From Sporosarcina sp. FSL K6-1508 (GTDB lineage: Bacteria > Bacillota > Bacilli > Bacillales_A > Planococcaceae), in contig NZ_JBBOXF010000001.1 of the NCBI RefSeq assembly GCF_038007465.1, positions 4,413,001 to 4,477,000 of the forward strand: DNA of 64,000 bases. The letters are read 5' to 3'. Position 1 is the first letter of the stretch, and each line of letters opens with the position of its first letter. Made by a program: the position numbers and the translations under genes. This document shows, in pieces, positions 43,871-52,363 of the stretch. The notes under the pieces were generated by a model. The model searched no databases. It was not told the origin of the DNA and was given only the letters and a program-made list of their open reading frames with translations.

Positions 43871-44518
43871 ATGACTTTTTTAGGGAGTGCCATGACTTTG
43901 AGAGTGAGCCATGAGTTCATTGGGCACCGCCATGATTTACTGGCTGATTGCCATGAATTCGCGGGAGAGCCATGAATTCGTTGAGCCGCCCCATGAATTA
44001 CTGGCCGATTGCCATGAATTCGTTGGGCCGCCCCATGAATTACTGGCCGATTGCCCTGAATTCGTTGGGCCCCGCCATGAATTCACGGACGAGCCATGAA
44101 TTCATCGAGCCGCCCCATGACTTACCGGCTGATTGCCGTGAATTCGCGGGAGAGCCATGAATTCGTTGAGCCGCGCCATGACTTACTGGTTCATTGCCGT
44201 GAATTCGCGGGAGAGCCATGAATTCATTGAGCCGAGCCATGGTTTACTGGCCCATTGCCGTGAATTCACGGGAGAGCCATGAATTCATTGGGCCGTGCCA
44301 TGACTTACTGACCGATTGCCGTGAATTCGCGGGCGAGCCATGAATTCATTGGGCCGCGCCATGACTTATTGACCGATTGCCGTGAATTCGCGGGCGAGCC
44401 ATGAATTCATTGGGCCGTGCCATGACTTACTGGTTCATTGCCGTGAATTCATTGAGCAGTGCCATGACTGACCGGCCCATTGCCGTGCATAACCTGTACC
44501 CTGAATTCGCGGGCGAGC
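43871..44518. repeat. Phased array of about 32 subunits, 21/21/19 spacing
   Basis: Each subunit starts with CCATGAATTC, CCGTGAATTC or CCATGACTTA. Anchor NTG positions run 43871, 43892, 43911, 43932, 43953, 43972, ... to 44501. Steps repeat as 19, 21, 21, making a 61-bp superunit for about ten periods; only the ends deviate. The 19-bp steps always follow TGAATTC plus RCGGR. No cas-type gene or unique spacers exist. Frames of about 60 codons in it are repeat artefacts. Confidence 0.85.
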
Positions 44519-44551
44519 CATATTACCATAGTAAGATTATGTCTCCATAAG

Positions 44552-44581
44552 AAAAAGCCTTTCTATAGCGAAAGGCTTTTT
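44552..44581 (-). terminator. Terminator of the NERD gene
   Basis: AAAAAGCCTTTC and its complement GAAAGGCTTTT around a six-base loop, directly downstream of the NERD gene on its transcript. Confidence 0.85.
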
Positions 44582-44588
44582 CTAACTT

Positions 44589-45569
44589 TCAATGATGTGT
44601 TTTTGTATTACCTAAAATGTAAAATGTCCTAGTAGACTTCCCTTTCTTCACAAGTAACGACGTAGATAATACATACCGAGCTGCATTGGAATCCTTCAAG
44701 TCTAAAAACTTACGACACTCTTCGTTCGTGAGGGAATTCTTCACTAGCATAAACCAATCACTAATACCGGATTCATATGGATTTTTGACATCTTTTTCGC
44801 AACTTTGACAGCACCATGTCCTCGAACTTTTTCGTTGAAGTAACTGATTACAATAATGACATACAAAACCCGTCCTCAAATCCTGATGATCAATATTAAA
44901 GTAAGAACATAAAGGAAAGGGATTAAACTCTTGCTGTTCTATAGCTATTTTTCTTGAAATTTCATTAATTTGAGCAGGCGAAAGAACTGGCTCGGATCGC
45001 CTCAAACTTTGTAAATAGAAAGGGATTTGCTTCTTATAAATAATAGGGAAATCTTGAGGCACATCTTTCACTTTGGTGTTTGGATTTGCAAGAACGACTA
45101 GACCAATTGTCTTCAGATTGATTCCACGCTGGAAAAACCATTCATCTAAATTCAATTTATTCGATTCAATTTGATAAACCGGGCAATCGATAACCGCTTC
45201 ATGACCAGTTTCAAGCACTTGTTCAAGATGTGGGGGATTTTGGACAAATCGGATTGTACCTTTAATATTTTTCACTTCAACGATTAAGACATATCGTTCA
45301 GTGATAATCAAGGTGTCTATCTGGAATGTGAACTTCGGGGAAATGCGCAAATGAACATCAGTAAATATTTTGGTACTTTTGGGAAAACGGGAACGTTCGA
45401 TGTATGAATCGACATTACACTCTCCTGAATAACCTGCACCGATCCGGTAAAGTTGTTCTCTTAAATAATTTACTTTCCGATGATCAGGGGGTATGCGGGC
45501 AATCAAGCGTGGTATTCCTCTTAGTAGAGCGGGCTGATTCCTTTTAATAATAGTGCGTATTTGAGTCAC
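44589..45569 (-). CDS. NERD-domain protein with C-terminal zinc ribbon
   Basis: 326 residues. The N-terminal 40-150 region has GECNVDSYIERSRFP, IDTLIITERYVLIVEVKNIKG and YQIESNKLNLDEWF, the nuclease-related domain (NERD) with the acidic/Lys endonuclease-like core. Near residue 235 come CHYCNQLLQR and CCQSCEK, two CxxC knuckles of a zinc ribbon, followed by a helical tail. No membrane segment. It lies alone, between the two phased repeat arrays. Function is not known; nucleic-acid processing is a family-level inference. Confidence 0.82.
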   Translation of the reverse strand: MTQIRTIIKRNQPALLRGIPRLIARIPPDHRKVNYLREQLYRIGAGYSGECNVDSYIERSRFPKSTKIFTDVHLRISPKFTFQIDTLIITERYVLIVEVKNIKGTIRFVQNPPHLEQVLETGHEAVIDCPVYQIESNKLNLDEWFFQRGINLKTIGLVVLANPNTKVKDVPQDFPIIYKKQIPFYLQSLRRSEPVLSPAQINEISRKIAIEQQEFNPFPLCSYFNIDHQDLRTGFVCHYCNQLLQRKSSRTWCCQSCEKDVKNPYESGISDWFMLVKNSLTNEECRKFLDLKDSNAARYVLSTSLLVKKGKSTRTFYILGNTKTHH

Positions 45570-45702
45570 CTCTCGTTTTATTTTTACTGATTATTCTAAT
45601 TAATTATACAAAATACTCGCTGATATGGCAACAGTTTACCGCCAATCCCTTTTTCATCACGTATCAGATAATAGGGATTTTGTTTTGAGACTCCGAACTG
45701 TC
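45570..45702 (-). other. Promoter-side region of the NERD gene
   Basis: AT-rich, no gene. Must contain the NERD promoter on the minus strand; no clear -35/-10 pair could be fixed. The second array starts at its far edge. Confidence 0.35.
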
Positions 45703-45858
45703 ATGACTAACTCTGGAATGGGCATGACTAACTGTCCGCAAGCCATGACTAACTTACAACTCCCCATGAATTCAGGCCAACGCCATGACTAACTCTGTAA
45801 CTGTCATGACTAACTGTCCACGAGCCATGAATAACTTGCAACTCCCCATGAATTCACG
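45703..45858. repeat. Second phased array, 8 subunits, 21/21/21/19 spacing
   Basis: CATGACTAACT, CATGAATAACT and CATGAATTC anchors have ATG at 45703, 45724, 45745, 45766, 45785, 45806, 45827 and 45848. Steps are 21, 21, 21, 19, 21, 21, 21, i.e. two 82-bp superunits. As in the first array, the 19-bp step follows TGAATTC. Confidence 0.85.
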
Positions 45859-45886
45859 CCATCCCCCCTTCCCCATACAAAAGAAA

Positions 45887-45922
45887 AGAGCATTCGCTCC
45901 TGGGGGGGAGGGAATGCTCTTA
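45887..45922. terminator. Hairpin downstream of the second array
   Basis: AAGAGCATTC faces GAATGCTCTT around a G-rich loop. No gene ends here, so it may close an array transcript. Confidence 0.6.
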
Positions 45923-46114
45923 TTCAAAGGGAATGGGAGAAATGTTCACGTTCAAACAAAAGGGGTGTATGTTTGGTATGTGATTTATTTCACATCCTTA
46001 CTTTATCATAAAATAATAGTAGCATCAACATTTCACAATGAATTTCACATGACTGTCACATTAAAGACTTCACTAAGACAGGTTACTTTATATTTGTATA
46101 ATAATATGCATAGC

Positions 46115-46163
46115 AAAAAAGCCCTATCACGTCCACTGAAAATAGTGGTGGATAAGGCTTTTT
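46115..46163 (-). terminator. Terminator of pepF
   Basis: AAAAAAGCCCTATCACG pairs imperfectly with GTGGATAAGGCTTTTT, with an inner CCACT/AGTGG stem, just past the pepF stop. 45923-46114 holds no gene. Confidence 0.8.
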
Positions 46164-46178
46164 GCTTGAGCAGTTTAG

Positions 46179-48002
46179 TTATTTTTTCAATAGAAGTGAT
46201 TCGAGTTCATTCAGTTTTTCCTCGAAGACGCGGCATGCTTCTTCAATTGGAGCCGCGCTTGTCATATCAACGCCTGCTTTTTTCAGGACTTCAATTGGAT
46301 AGTCGGAAGAACCAGCTTTCAAGAAGTTATTTACATAGCGCTCGACAGCAGGCTCTCCTTCTGTCAAGATTTGATTGCTCAACGCGACTGCGGCACTATA
46401 GCCCGTCGCATACTGGTACACATAATAGTTATAGTAGAAATGAGGAATCCTTGCCCATTCCAGACCGATTTCCTCGTCGACAACCAAGTCTTCACCGAAG
46501 TATTTCTTATTCAGTGCATAATACTCTTCCGTCAGCTTTTCAGCAGTCAGCGCTACACCTTGTTGATCCAGCTGATGAATCAGATGCTCGAATTCAGCGA
46601 ACATTGTCTGGCGGAAAACTGTACCGCGGAAACCGTCAAGCCAATAATTTAACAAATAAATACGTTTTTGTTCATCGTCAATTGTTTTCAATAAATGATC
46701 ATTCAAAATCGCTTCATTCACTGTTGACGCAACTTCAGCTACAAAAATAGAATAGCCGCTATAGACGAATGGCTGGTTTTCACGTGAATAGTAACTATGG
46801 ACGCTATGACCAAATTCATGTGCTAGTGTGAACAAGTTACTGACGTTATCTTGCCAGTTCATTAAGATATACGGATTTGTTCCATAGGCGCCTGAAGAGT
46901 AAGCTCCAGAGCGCTTCCCTTTGTTTTCACGGACGTCTACCCAACGGCTCTCCAGACCCTCTTTGACGATGGATACATACTCTTCGCCAAGCGGGTGGAA
47001 ACTGTCGAGCATTGTTGTTGCAGCTTCGTCATATGGAATCTCCATGTCCGCATCTTTTACAAGCGGCGCGTACATATCCCACATATGAAGTTCTTCCAGG
47101 CCAAATACTTTTTTACGGAGTGCAACATAACGCTGGAGCAAGTGGACGTTTTTATTGATAGTCGACACAAGATTTTCATAAACTTGTTCCGGGATATGAT
47201 TATTTGACATTGCCGCCTCGCGTGCTGATGAATAATTGCGGATGCGTGCATTAACATTATCGCCTTTTACGTTACCAGAAAGTGTCGATGCGAAAGTATT
47301 TTGGAATTCGTTGTACTTCGAATACATTGCTTTGAATGCATCCTCGCGAACTCGCGGATCATCGCTTTCCAAAAATCCTACATAACGGCCGTGTGATAAT
47401 TCGACTTCTTCCCCTTTTTCGTCTTTCACCATCGGGAAGGTCAGATCAGCATTGTTAAGCATACTGAACGTTTCTGAAGAATTGCCCGTTACTTCTGATA
47501 GTTGCGCAAGCAAAGCTTCCTGTTCGGCAGGCAACACATGTGGACGTTGTGTATTGATTTCTTCAAATTCTTGTTTATAAAGACCCAGTCCCTCGTGTTC
47601 AGCAACCAGCTTGTCCAATTCTGTTTCGTCGATTGACAGAAGTTCGGGCAGGAAGAATGATAACGCAGTTGCCACTTTCACATAAAGTGATTTCACACGG
47701 CTATCCATCGCCTGGTAGAAGCTGTTTGTGGTATCCTGGTCAGTCTTTAGATGCGCATATGTATAAAGCCTGCGCAGCCTTTCGGATAGCGTGTCACGGT
47801 ATGTCAATGCTGTGTAAAGTGCGTCTCCTCCATTAGATAGAGTTCCTTTATAAGATTCTGCTTTGCCGGCGAATTCCTCGACCTCAGCATATTCTTTTTC
47901 CCACATTTCGTCTGTGGCGAAGATATCTTCCAGACGCCAAGTCTCATCCACCTTTACCTCATCACGCGTCAATACTTTATTCTTAGTCTCAGTCATCATC
48001 AA
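46179..48002 (-). CDS. pepF: Oligoendopeptidase F
   Basis: 607 residues, M3 zinc peptidase. HEFGHSVHSYYS is the HExxH motif with the downstream Glu in ASTVNEAILNDHLL. The N-terminal helical part (RLYTYAHLKTDQDTTN) forms the oligopeptide channel lid. It cuts 7-17-residue peptides in the cytoplasm. In B. subtilis pepF is downstream of coiA; same here with a 48-base gap. Confidence 0.95.
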   Translation of the reverse strand: MMMTETKNKVLTRDEVKVDETWRLEDIFATDEMWEKEYAEVEEFAGKAESYKGTLSNGGDALYTALTYRDTLSERLRRLYTYAHLKTDQDTTNSFYQAMDSRVKSLYVKVATALSFFLPELLSIDETELDKLVAEHEGLGLYKQEFEEINTQRPHVLPAEQEALLAQLSEVTGNSSETFSMLNNADLTFPMVKDEKGEEVELSHGRYVGFLESDDPRVREDAFKAMYSKYNEFQNTFASTLSGNVKGDNVNARIRNYSSAREAAMSNNHIPEQVYENLVSTINKNVHLLQRYVALRKKVFGLEELHMWDMYAPLVKDADMEIPYDEAATTMLDSFHPLGEEYVSIVKEGLESRWVDVRENKGKRSGAYSSGAYGTNPYILMNWQDNVSNLFTLAHEFGHSVHSYYSRENQPFVYSGYSIFVAEVASTVNEAILNDHLLKTIDDEQKRIYLLNYWLDGFRGTVFRQTMFAEFEHLIHQLDQQGVALTAEKLTEEYYALNKKYFGEDLVVDEEIGLEWARIPHFYYNYYVYQYATGYSAAVALSNQILTEGEPAVERYVNNFLKAGSSDYPIEVLKKAGVDMTSAAPIEEACRVFEEKLNELESLLLKK

Positions 48003-48050
48003 TAATCCCCCTTCTCCCTTTACTTCGGGAAACGAATCACTTTCATTTTC

Positions 48051-49196
48051 TCAATTTTCATAACGCTTTGCAAGCAATCTTTCTGAAATTAATCGAACTA
48101 TTTTTTCTTCGGCAAAATCCGCCGCCTTTTGATCGGAATCGACATCTACAGAGATTAGGAAGTTGCGATAGTTCATGCATGCTTTTTCTTGTTCTTCCGA
48201 CGATTCTTCTAACCCGGAAACATAATTCCTAATCTGATTGCGTGATACGTCTTTGAAATTAAACCCCTTTCTTCTTAAATAATAATAAAATGCTAGTTGC
48301 CATTCACAATCATGTCCACGAAATGACTCACTGAAAGGGACTGGCAATCCAATCCACGGTGGAAGATCTGCAGGTATTACACGCAATTCATAGCACATTC
48401 TTAGAAAAGAATTGTTTACCCCTCTTGTGTTCAATAAAACACGGGATTGAAGGAATTTATGGCGCATAGACAAATACAGAGCTACGTAACGACGGATTTC
48501 TACCTCTGACGGAGTTTTGGGCCGTGCAAAAGGAAAAACCTGACTCGACAATGGCAACGTACGATGAATACCGATATAGCGTTTACCTGCAATATGCACA
48601 AGACTCGTGAAATAATGGAATCGTTCTGTTTGGGGGTTGTATGTGAGTAAAAGCTGGCCTTCGGGATGGGAATGCGTAAAGAAGCTTTCGTGGAATTTTG
48701 AGAAGTGAAACATACCAACACCTGTCGGCAATGCACTAAACTTTGCTGGGGTTTGCAAAATCCAGAGAGGTTTCATCCCAATGCCGCGATAACCAGCCGA
48801 TCTCGACTCCATGTCAGTAATGGGGATTGTACTGCATTGAAATTCGATGGGTATCGACCCAGATTGTGTTGTTATTAGGATATCAGGACGCTGGGACAAC
48901 ATTTTCAAGAATGGTTCGAGTTCGACTTGCCGAACCTTTTTTCGGAAAAATTCGTACAATTGCCGTTTTCCCTGGAGATGCGCCTTCGATTCACCCTCCG
49001 AGAATAAAGTCGTACAGGCAGCATCCTTCAAATGGGCAAAATGCGGAATAATAATATCTCCAACTTTCAACTGAACAGGTGAATTACATTGCGTACAAAA
49101 AAACGCCTGCACTTTCCGCCATTCCCGCAATCGTTCTCTTTCTAGCTCCCGTGAAAGAACAATCAGTTTTCCTTTCTCTGTTTTTGCTGTGAGAAT
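48051..49196 (-). CDS. coiA: Competence protein CoiA, possible AUU start
   Basis: About 381 residues. The nuclease-like core has PHFAHLKDAAC, GESKAHLQGKRQLYEFF and PDILI...PIEFQCST, fitting a PD-(D/E)xK fold; the Cys pair FCTQCN resembles a zinc finger. CoiA supports recombination of incoming DNA during transformation. AAAGGAG (49206-49212) is nine bases before ATT 49196; the in-frame GTG at 49217 precedes that site, so ATT may be the real start. Confidence 0.85.
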   Translation of the reverse strand: MLTAKTEKGKLIVLSRELERERLREWRKVQAFFCTQCNSPVQLKVGDIIIPHFAHLKDAACTTLFSEGESKAHLQGKRQLYEFFRKKVRQVELEPFLKMLSQRPDILITTQSGSIPIEFQCSTIPITDMESRSAGYRGIGMKPLWILQTPAKFSALPTGVGMFHFSKFHESFFTHSHPEGQLLLTYNPQTERFHYFTSLVHIAGKRYIGIHRTLPLSSQVFPFARPKTPSEVEIRRYVALYLSMRHKFLQSRVLLNTRGVNNSFLRMCYELRVIPADLPPWIGLPVPFSESFRGHDCEWQLAFYYYLRRKGFNFKDVSRNQIRNYVSGLEESSEEQEKACMNYRNFLISVDVDSDQKAADFAEEKIVRLISERLLAKRYEN

Positions 49197-49251
49197 AAGA
49201 GTCCACTCCTTTCTCACTTAATAATACAAATTTTCTAATAACAACGCAAGA

Positions 49252-49283
49252 AAAAACAGCTACCATTTTGAGATAGCTGTTTT
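49252..49283 (-). terminator. Terminator of mecA
   Basis: AAAACAGCTA...TAGCTGTTTT stem with an A-rich plus-strand flank, just after the mecA stop. Confidence 0.85.
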
Positions 49284-49292
49284 AATTCCTGC

Positions 49293-49958
49293 TTATTTAG
49301 CGCCAAAGTACTTTTGGATTTCCGAGAAAACATCTTCTTCCATGATAACTTTTCCGTACTCCTCAATTCGATGACTCGTCATATTTGACGGAACGCCGAA
49401 TTCAGAAAGCAGGCTGAATAAATCTGTTTTTCGTGAATCATCCATTGCCTCGATGTCATAGATCACATGTAAATAGTAGTTGTTTTCAAACGCGTATAAC
49501 GATGTCTTTATTTCATAATCTATCATTCGGTCCGCTAGCGGAATAAGATCATCAAAATCGGTAAAGACAAATATATTGTCATGCCATTCAAATGCAGTAT
49601 CCTCTATGCCTGGCATCGTTTCATCCTCATCATCATGATCAAACATTTTACCATGCTGGAACATTTTTCGTGGGTCGTCACTTGAAAATGGCGATTCCAT
49701 CGCATCTCCATTTTCGGATATTTGCGCTCGTGTCACCGTCACTTCAATACCACCGCTCATCGCATGTACTTGAATCCACAATGGCCCTTCGACTTCAAAC
49801 TCAGACTCATCGCTGACTTCGTCCATCATCTCCCAGAAGAGTTCCTCGCTCTTGTCGCGATTATACCAGACTTCTTCCCGTGTAAAGCCACGTTCTTCAA
49901 TATCAATATATGAAAGAAAAAACTTAACTGTATTTTCATTAATACGCTCTATTTCCAT
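49293..49958 (-). CDS. mecA: Adaptor protein MecA
   Basis: 221 residues. The N-terminal MEIERINENTVKFFLSYIDIEERGF binds ComK-type substrates; a long acidic linker (HGKMFDHDDEDET) leads to the C-terminal ClpC-binding domain. It presents ComK (and ComS, Spx-related targets) to ClpCP. About 255 bases separate it from spx. Confidence 0.93.
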   Translation of the reverse strand: MEIERINENTVKFFLSYIDIEERGFTREEVWYNRDKSEELFWEMMDEVSDESEFEVEGPLWIQVHAMSGGIEVTVTRAQISENGDAMESPFSSDDPRKMFQHGKMFDHDDEDETMPGIEDTAFEWHDNIFVFTDFDDLIPLADRMIDYEIKTSLYAFENNYYLHVIYDIEAMDDSRKTDLFSLLSEFGVPSNMTSHRIEEYGKVIMEEDVFSEIQKYFGAK

Positions 49959-50217
49959 CCCTTTTCTCTCCCTTCCTATGGGACTGGATTAGCCCAGTCT
50001 CCTTGATTATGTGAAAAAATCCTGCAATGCTTATACTTACTATATGACCGTCCTCTACGTTTTGAAAGGGTTCCGCCTTAGGACGTATAATTTTGATAGT
50101 AATAGCATTGTAGAGAACATTCACCGGGAAAGCAAGAGTAATACAAAAAGCCGATAGGTATACGGCATTTTGCAATGTCACCCCCTATCAGCTTCACACT
50201 ATTTTTCGAATTTTTGA

Positions 50218-50616
50218 TTAGTTAACCATGCGTCGCGCTTCAAGCAACTGATAGGCTCTTACTTTTCTCGGTAAGAATCGGCGAATCTCATCTTCATTAT
50301 ACCCCACTTGAAGTCTTTTCTCATCAAGGATGATTGGTCTTCTTAAAAGACCAGGATGTTCTTGGATTAATTCATATAGGCGTTGTAATGGAAGGCTTTC
50401 CACATCAACGTTTAATTTTTGGAAAATTTTCGAACGAGTCGATATAATTTCATCTGTTCCATCTTCAGTCATACGTAGAATTTCTTTTATCTCATCAATA
50501 TTCAATGGTTCCGAAAAAATGTTACGTTCAGTATACGGAATCTCGTGTTCCTCCAACCATGCTTTCGCTTTTCTGCATGATGTACAGCTAGGTGAAGTAA
50601 ATAATGTGACCATCAT
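50218..50616 (-). CDS. spx: Redox regulator Spx
   Basis: About 132 residues, ArsC fold. MVTLFTSPSCTSCRKAK contains the CxxC redox switch, and EPLNIDEIKEILRMTEDGTD and HPGLLRRPIILDEKRLQVGYN are nearly those of B. subtilis Spx, which binds the RNA polymerase alpha subunit. ATG 50616 follows AAAGGAAG; a second ATG at 50613 equals the usual start. It is controlled post-translationally by SpxH (42972) and ClpXP. Confidence 0.95.
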   Translation of the reverse strand: MMVTLFTSPSCTSCRKAKAWLEEHEIPYTERNIFSEPLNIDEIKEILRMTEDGTDEIISTRSKIFQKLNVDVESLPLQRLYELIQEHPGLLRRPIILDEKRLQVGYNEDEIRRFLPRKVRAYQLLEARRMVN

Positions 50617-51036
50617 ATGCTGACACTTCCTTTCAGTCATCTCGAATGTTTTGATTTATATTTTTACAGTTAGATTAGAATCATTTTAAAGTATCTGCTT
50701 CTAATTTCTATTATACACATATTCATTACTGATGAATACACTTTTTGAAATTTTTTCACCATCCCATACACTATTGTCACAGTTCCGCAACATTAGCGGC
50801 TTTATCACGACTCCAATAAGTATGTGCTTGTTCTCTCTACTGTTATACCCGTTGCAAAAATAAATAAACATCTGCTTTGTAAAATAAACTTTTTCTCATT
50901 TAGGAAGTTACTAACTGAAAATAAATTACTTTCTACACTTATATAGTACGTCTCAGGATGGGCAAAGGTTTCACATTAAATCAAATTAAATCAAAAAAGT
51001 ACAGAAACTTAAAAATATTTTCTGAACTTTTCTTTA
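50617..51036. promoter_or_regulatory. Region between spx and the DUF4015 gene
   Basis: No gene. On the minus strand TATAAT (complement of 50710-50715) lies about 94 bases before spx and may be its -10; a good -35 is not evident. The upstream half is AT-rich and unremarkable. Confidence 0.4.
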
Positions 51037-52242
51037 TTATGGTTTGTAATTGACGCCTTGAGAATACTTATTACCGGCATTCCAGAGCAAATACTCGTTA
51101 ATTCCGTTATCTTTCAGTCCTTTTATTTGTGCTTCAACTTCTGTTTTCCCGTACTTCAAATAATTCCCTGAACCTAGCCATGGTGCACTGAAGTCTTGAA
51201 GCCACGGGCGAGAGATGGGCTGATTTTCAAGTTCAGCCAGTTTAGTGTTTTCAAGTTTTGCGTATTCTGAAACAAGTTTATACGGTTCGAGGTCCGGTTT
51301 CTTAATTCCAAAATATGACGTCCAATGACTTGGGTAAATCATTGCTGAGATCACATCTACGTTTTCAGCTATCTTCCCGAAGTTCTGACCGATGCCAGGC
51401 GCTTCTGGAAGCGTTGCTGCGTACCCGAAAATGTCCACGGATACTTTGGCTCCATAAGGCTCCAATTGCTCCTGAGCGTAAGCTACGAATTCTGTAATCG
51501 CTTCAACCCGACGTTGTATCGGATCCAGCTCTGACTCTGCATAGGATTCATACGTATACTTCAGTGTATCATGCCGGTTTTCAAAACCTTCAGGAAAACG
51601 GACATAATCGAACTGAATTTCTTGGAAGCCCATTTTGGCAGCTTCAATCGCAATATTGACGTTGTGATCCCATACTTCTTTCATAAAAGGATTGACAAAT
51701 GATTCTCCCCTTCCATTTTTCCACACGCTTTCACCATCCATGAATGAAAGCTCAGGACGTTTTTCCGCAAGGACGCTATCCTTAAATACAACAATGCGGG
51801 CGATGGGATAAATTTTCTTTTCTTCTAGTGTTTTTAACAGCTCTTGTGGGTCTTTTATATACGGTTTCCCGATATTCAATGCTTTCAGTGGCGAATCATC
51901 TGCCGGTTTATATGTAATGTTTCCAAAATCATCTTTAATATCAATGACCATGGCATTCAAATCTGTCTTATCCAGCAAGTCTGTAAGATAATTAAAGCGT
52001 TCTCCGCCTGCTGAGTGCCCTGTAACGTAAACACCCCGAACTGCATCCGGGTACTCAAATGTTAGCCCTGAATCAAAACGAAACAATCCCGAGCTTGCAA
52101 TAGAAGTCTCATCAATTGCTTTAAATCCATATGTACGTTCTGCAAAGTCTTCCAGTTTTTTCATTTCTCCAGCATCGGACACAGTCGGAAATGCCAGTGC
52201 AGCAGTGAGCAGCATAGCCGGCAACAACTTCATTAATTTCAT
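51037..52242 (-). CDS. Secreted putative glycoside hydrolase (DUF4015)
   Basis: 401 residues. A signal peptide (MKLMKLLPAMLLTAALAFPT) is followed by a TIM-barrel-like domain: VRGVYVTGHSAGGERFNYL, AMVIDIKDDFGN, FQEIQFDYVRFP, GAKVSVDIFGYAAT and NVDVISAMIYPSHW. These match the DUF4015/GH13-related family of putative carbohydrate hydrolases in Firmicutes. The cell wall or an exopolysaccharide could be its substrate. Single gene; its promoter lies before 52242. Confidence 0.8.
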   Translation of the reverse strand: MKLMKLLPAMLLTAALAFPTVSDAGEMKKLEDFAERTYGFKAIDETSIASSGLFRFDSGLTFEYPDAVRGVYVTGHSAGGERFNYLTDLLDKTDLNAMVIDIKDDFGNITYKPADDSPLKALNIGKPYIKDPQELLKTLEEKKIYPIARIVVFKDSVLAEKRPELSFMDGESVWKNGRGESFVNPFMKEVWDHNVNIAIEAAKMGFQEIQFDYVRFPEGFENRHDTLKYTYESYAESELDPIQRRVEAITEFVAYAQEQLEPYGAKVSVDIFGYAATLPEAPGIGQNFGKIAENVDVISAMIYPSHWTSYFGIKKPDLEPYKLVSEYAKLENTKLAELENQPISRPWLQDFSAPWLGSGNYLKYGKTEVEAQIKGLKDNGINEYLLWNAGNKYSQGVNYKP

Positions 52243-52311
52243 AACCGTCGCACCGTCCTCTCTATTCGATCATTCTATCAAATCAGATAGATTAATAATA
52301 GCGAAACATGC

Positions 52312-52341
52312 AAAAAAACCGATTTTCTTGTCGAAAATCGG
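52312..52341 (-). terminator. Terminator of the opp operon
   Basis: CCGATTTTC/GAAAATCGG stem with A-run 52312-52318 giving T on the transcript. Confidence 0.85.
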
Positions 52342-52363
52342 CCCAATTTAATCTATTTGTTAT

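Noticed and set aside
43911..44160. Two 62-codon frames rich in MNSLGRPMNYW-type repeats
   Set aside because: Products of the repeat periodicity (61 bp is not a multiple of 3, so frames break); no ribosome site.
43871..44518. CRISPR array
   Set aside because: Period is about 20 bp with a 61-bp superunit, the anchors are degenerate, linkers are repeated and not unique, and no cas genes are near.
45785..46750. 321-codon plus-strand frame
   Set aside because: Its 3' half is antisense to pepF and its 5' half runs through the second array and a terminator.
49939..50181. 80-codon minus-strand frame before mecA
   Set aside because: Overlaps the mecA start and ribosome site in another frame and lacks its own site.
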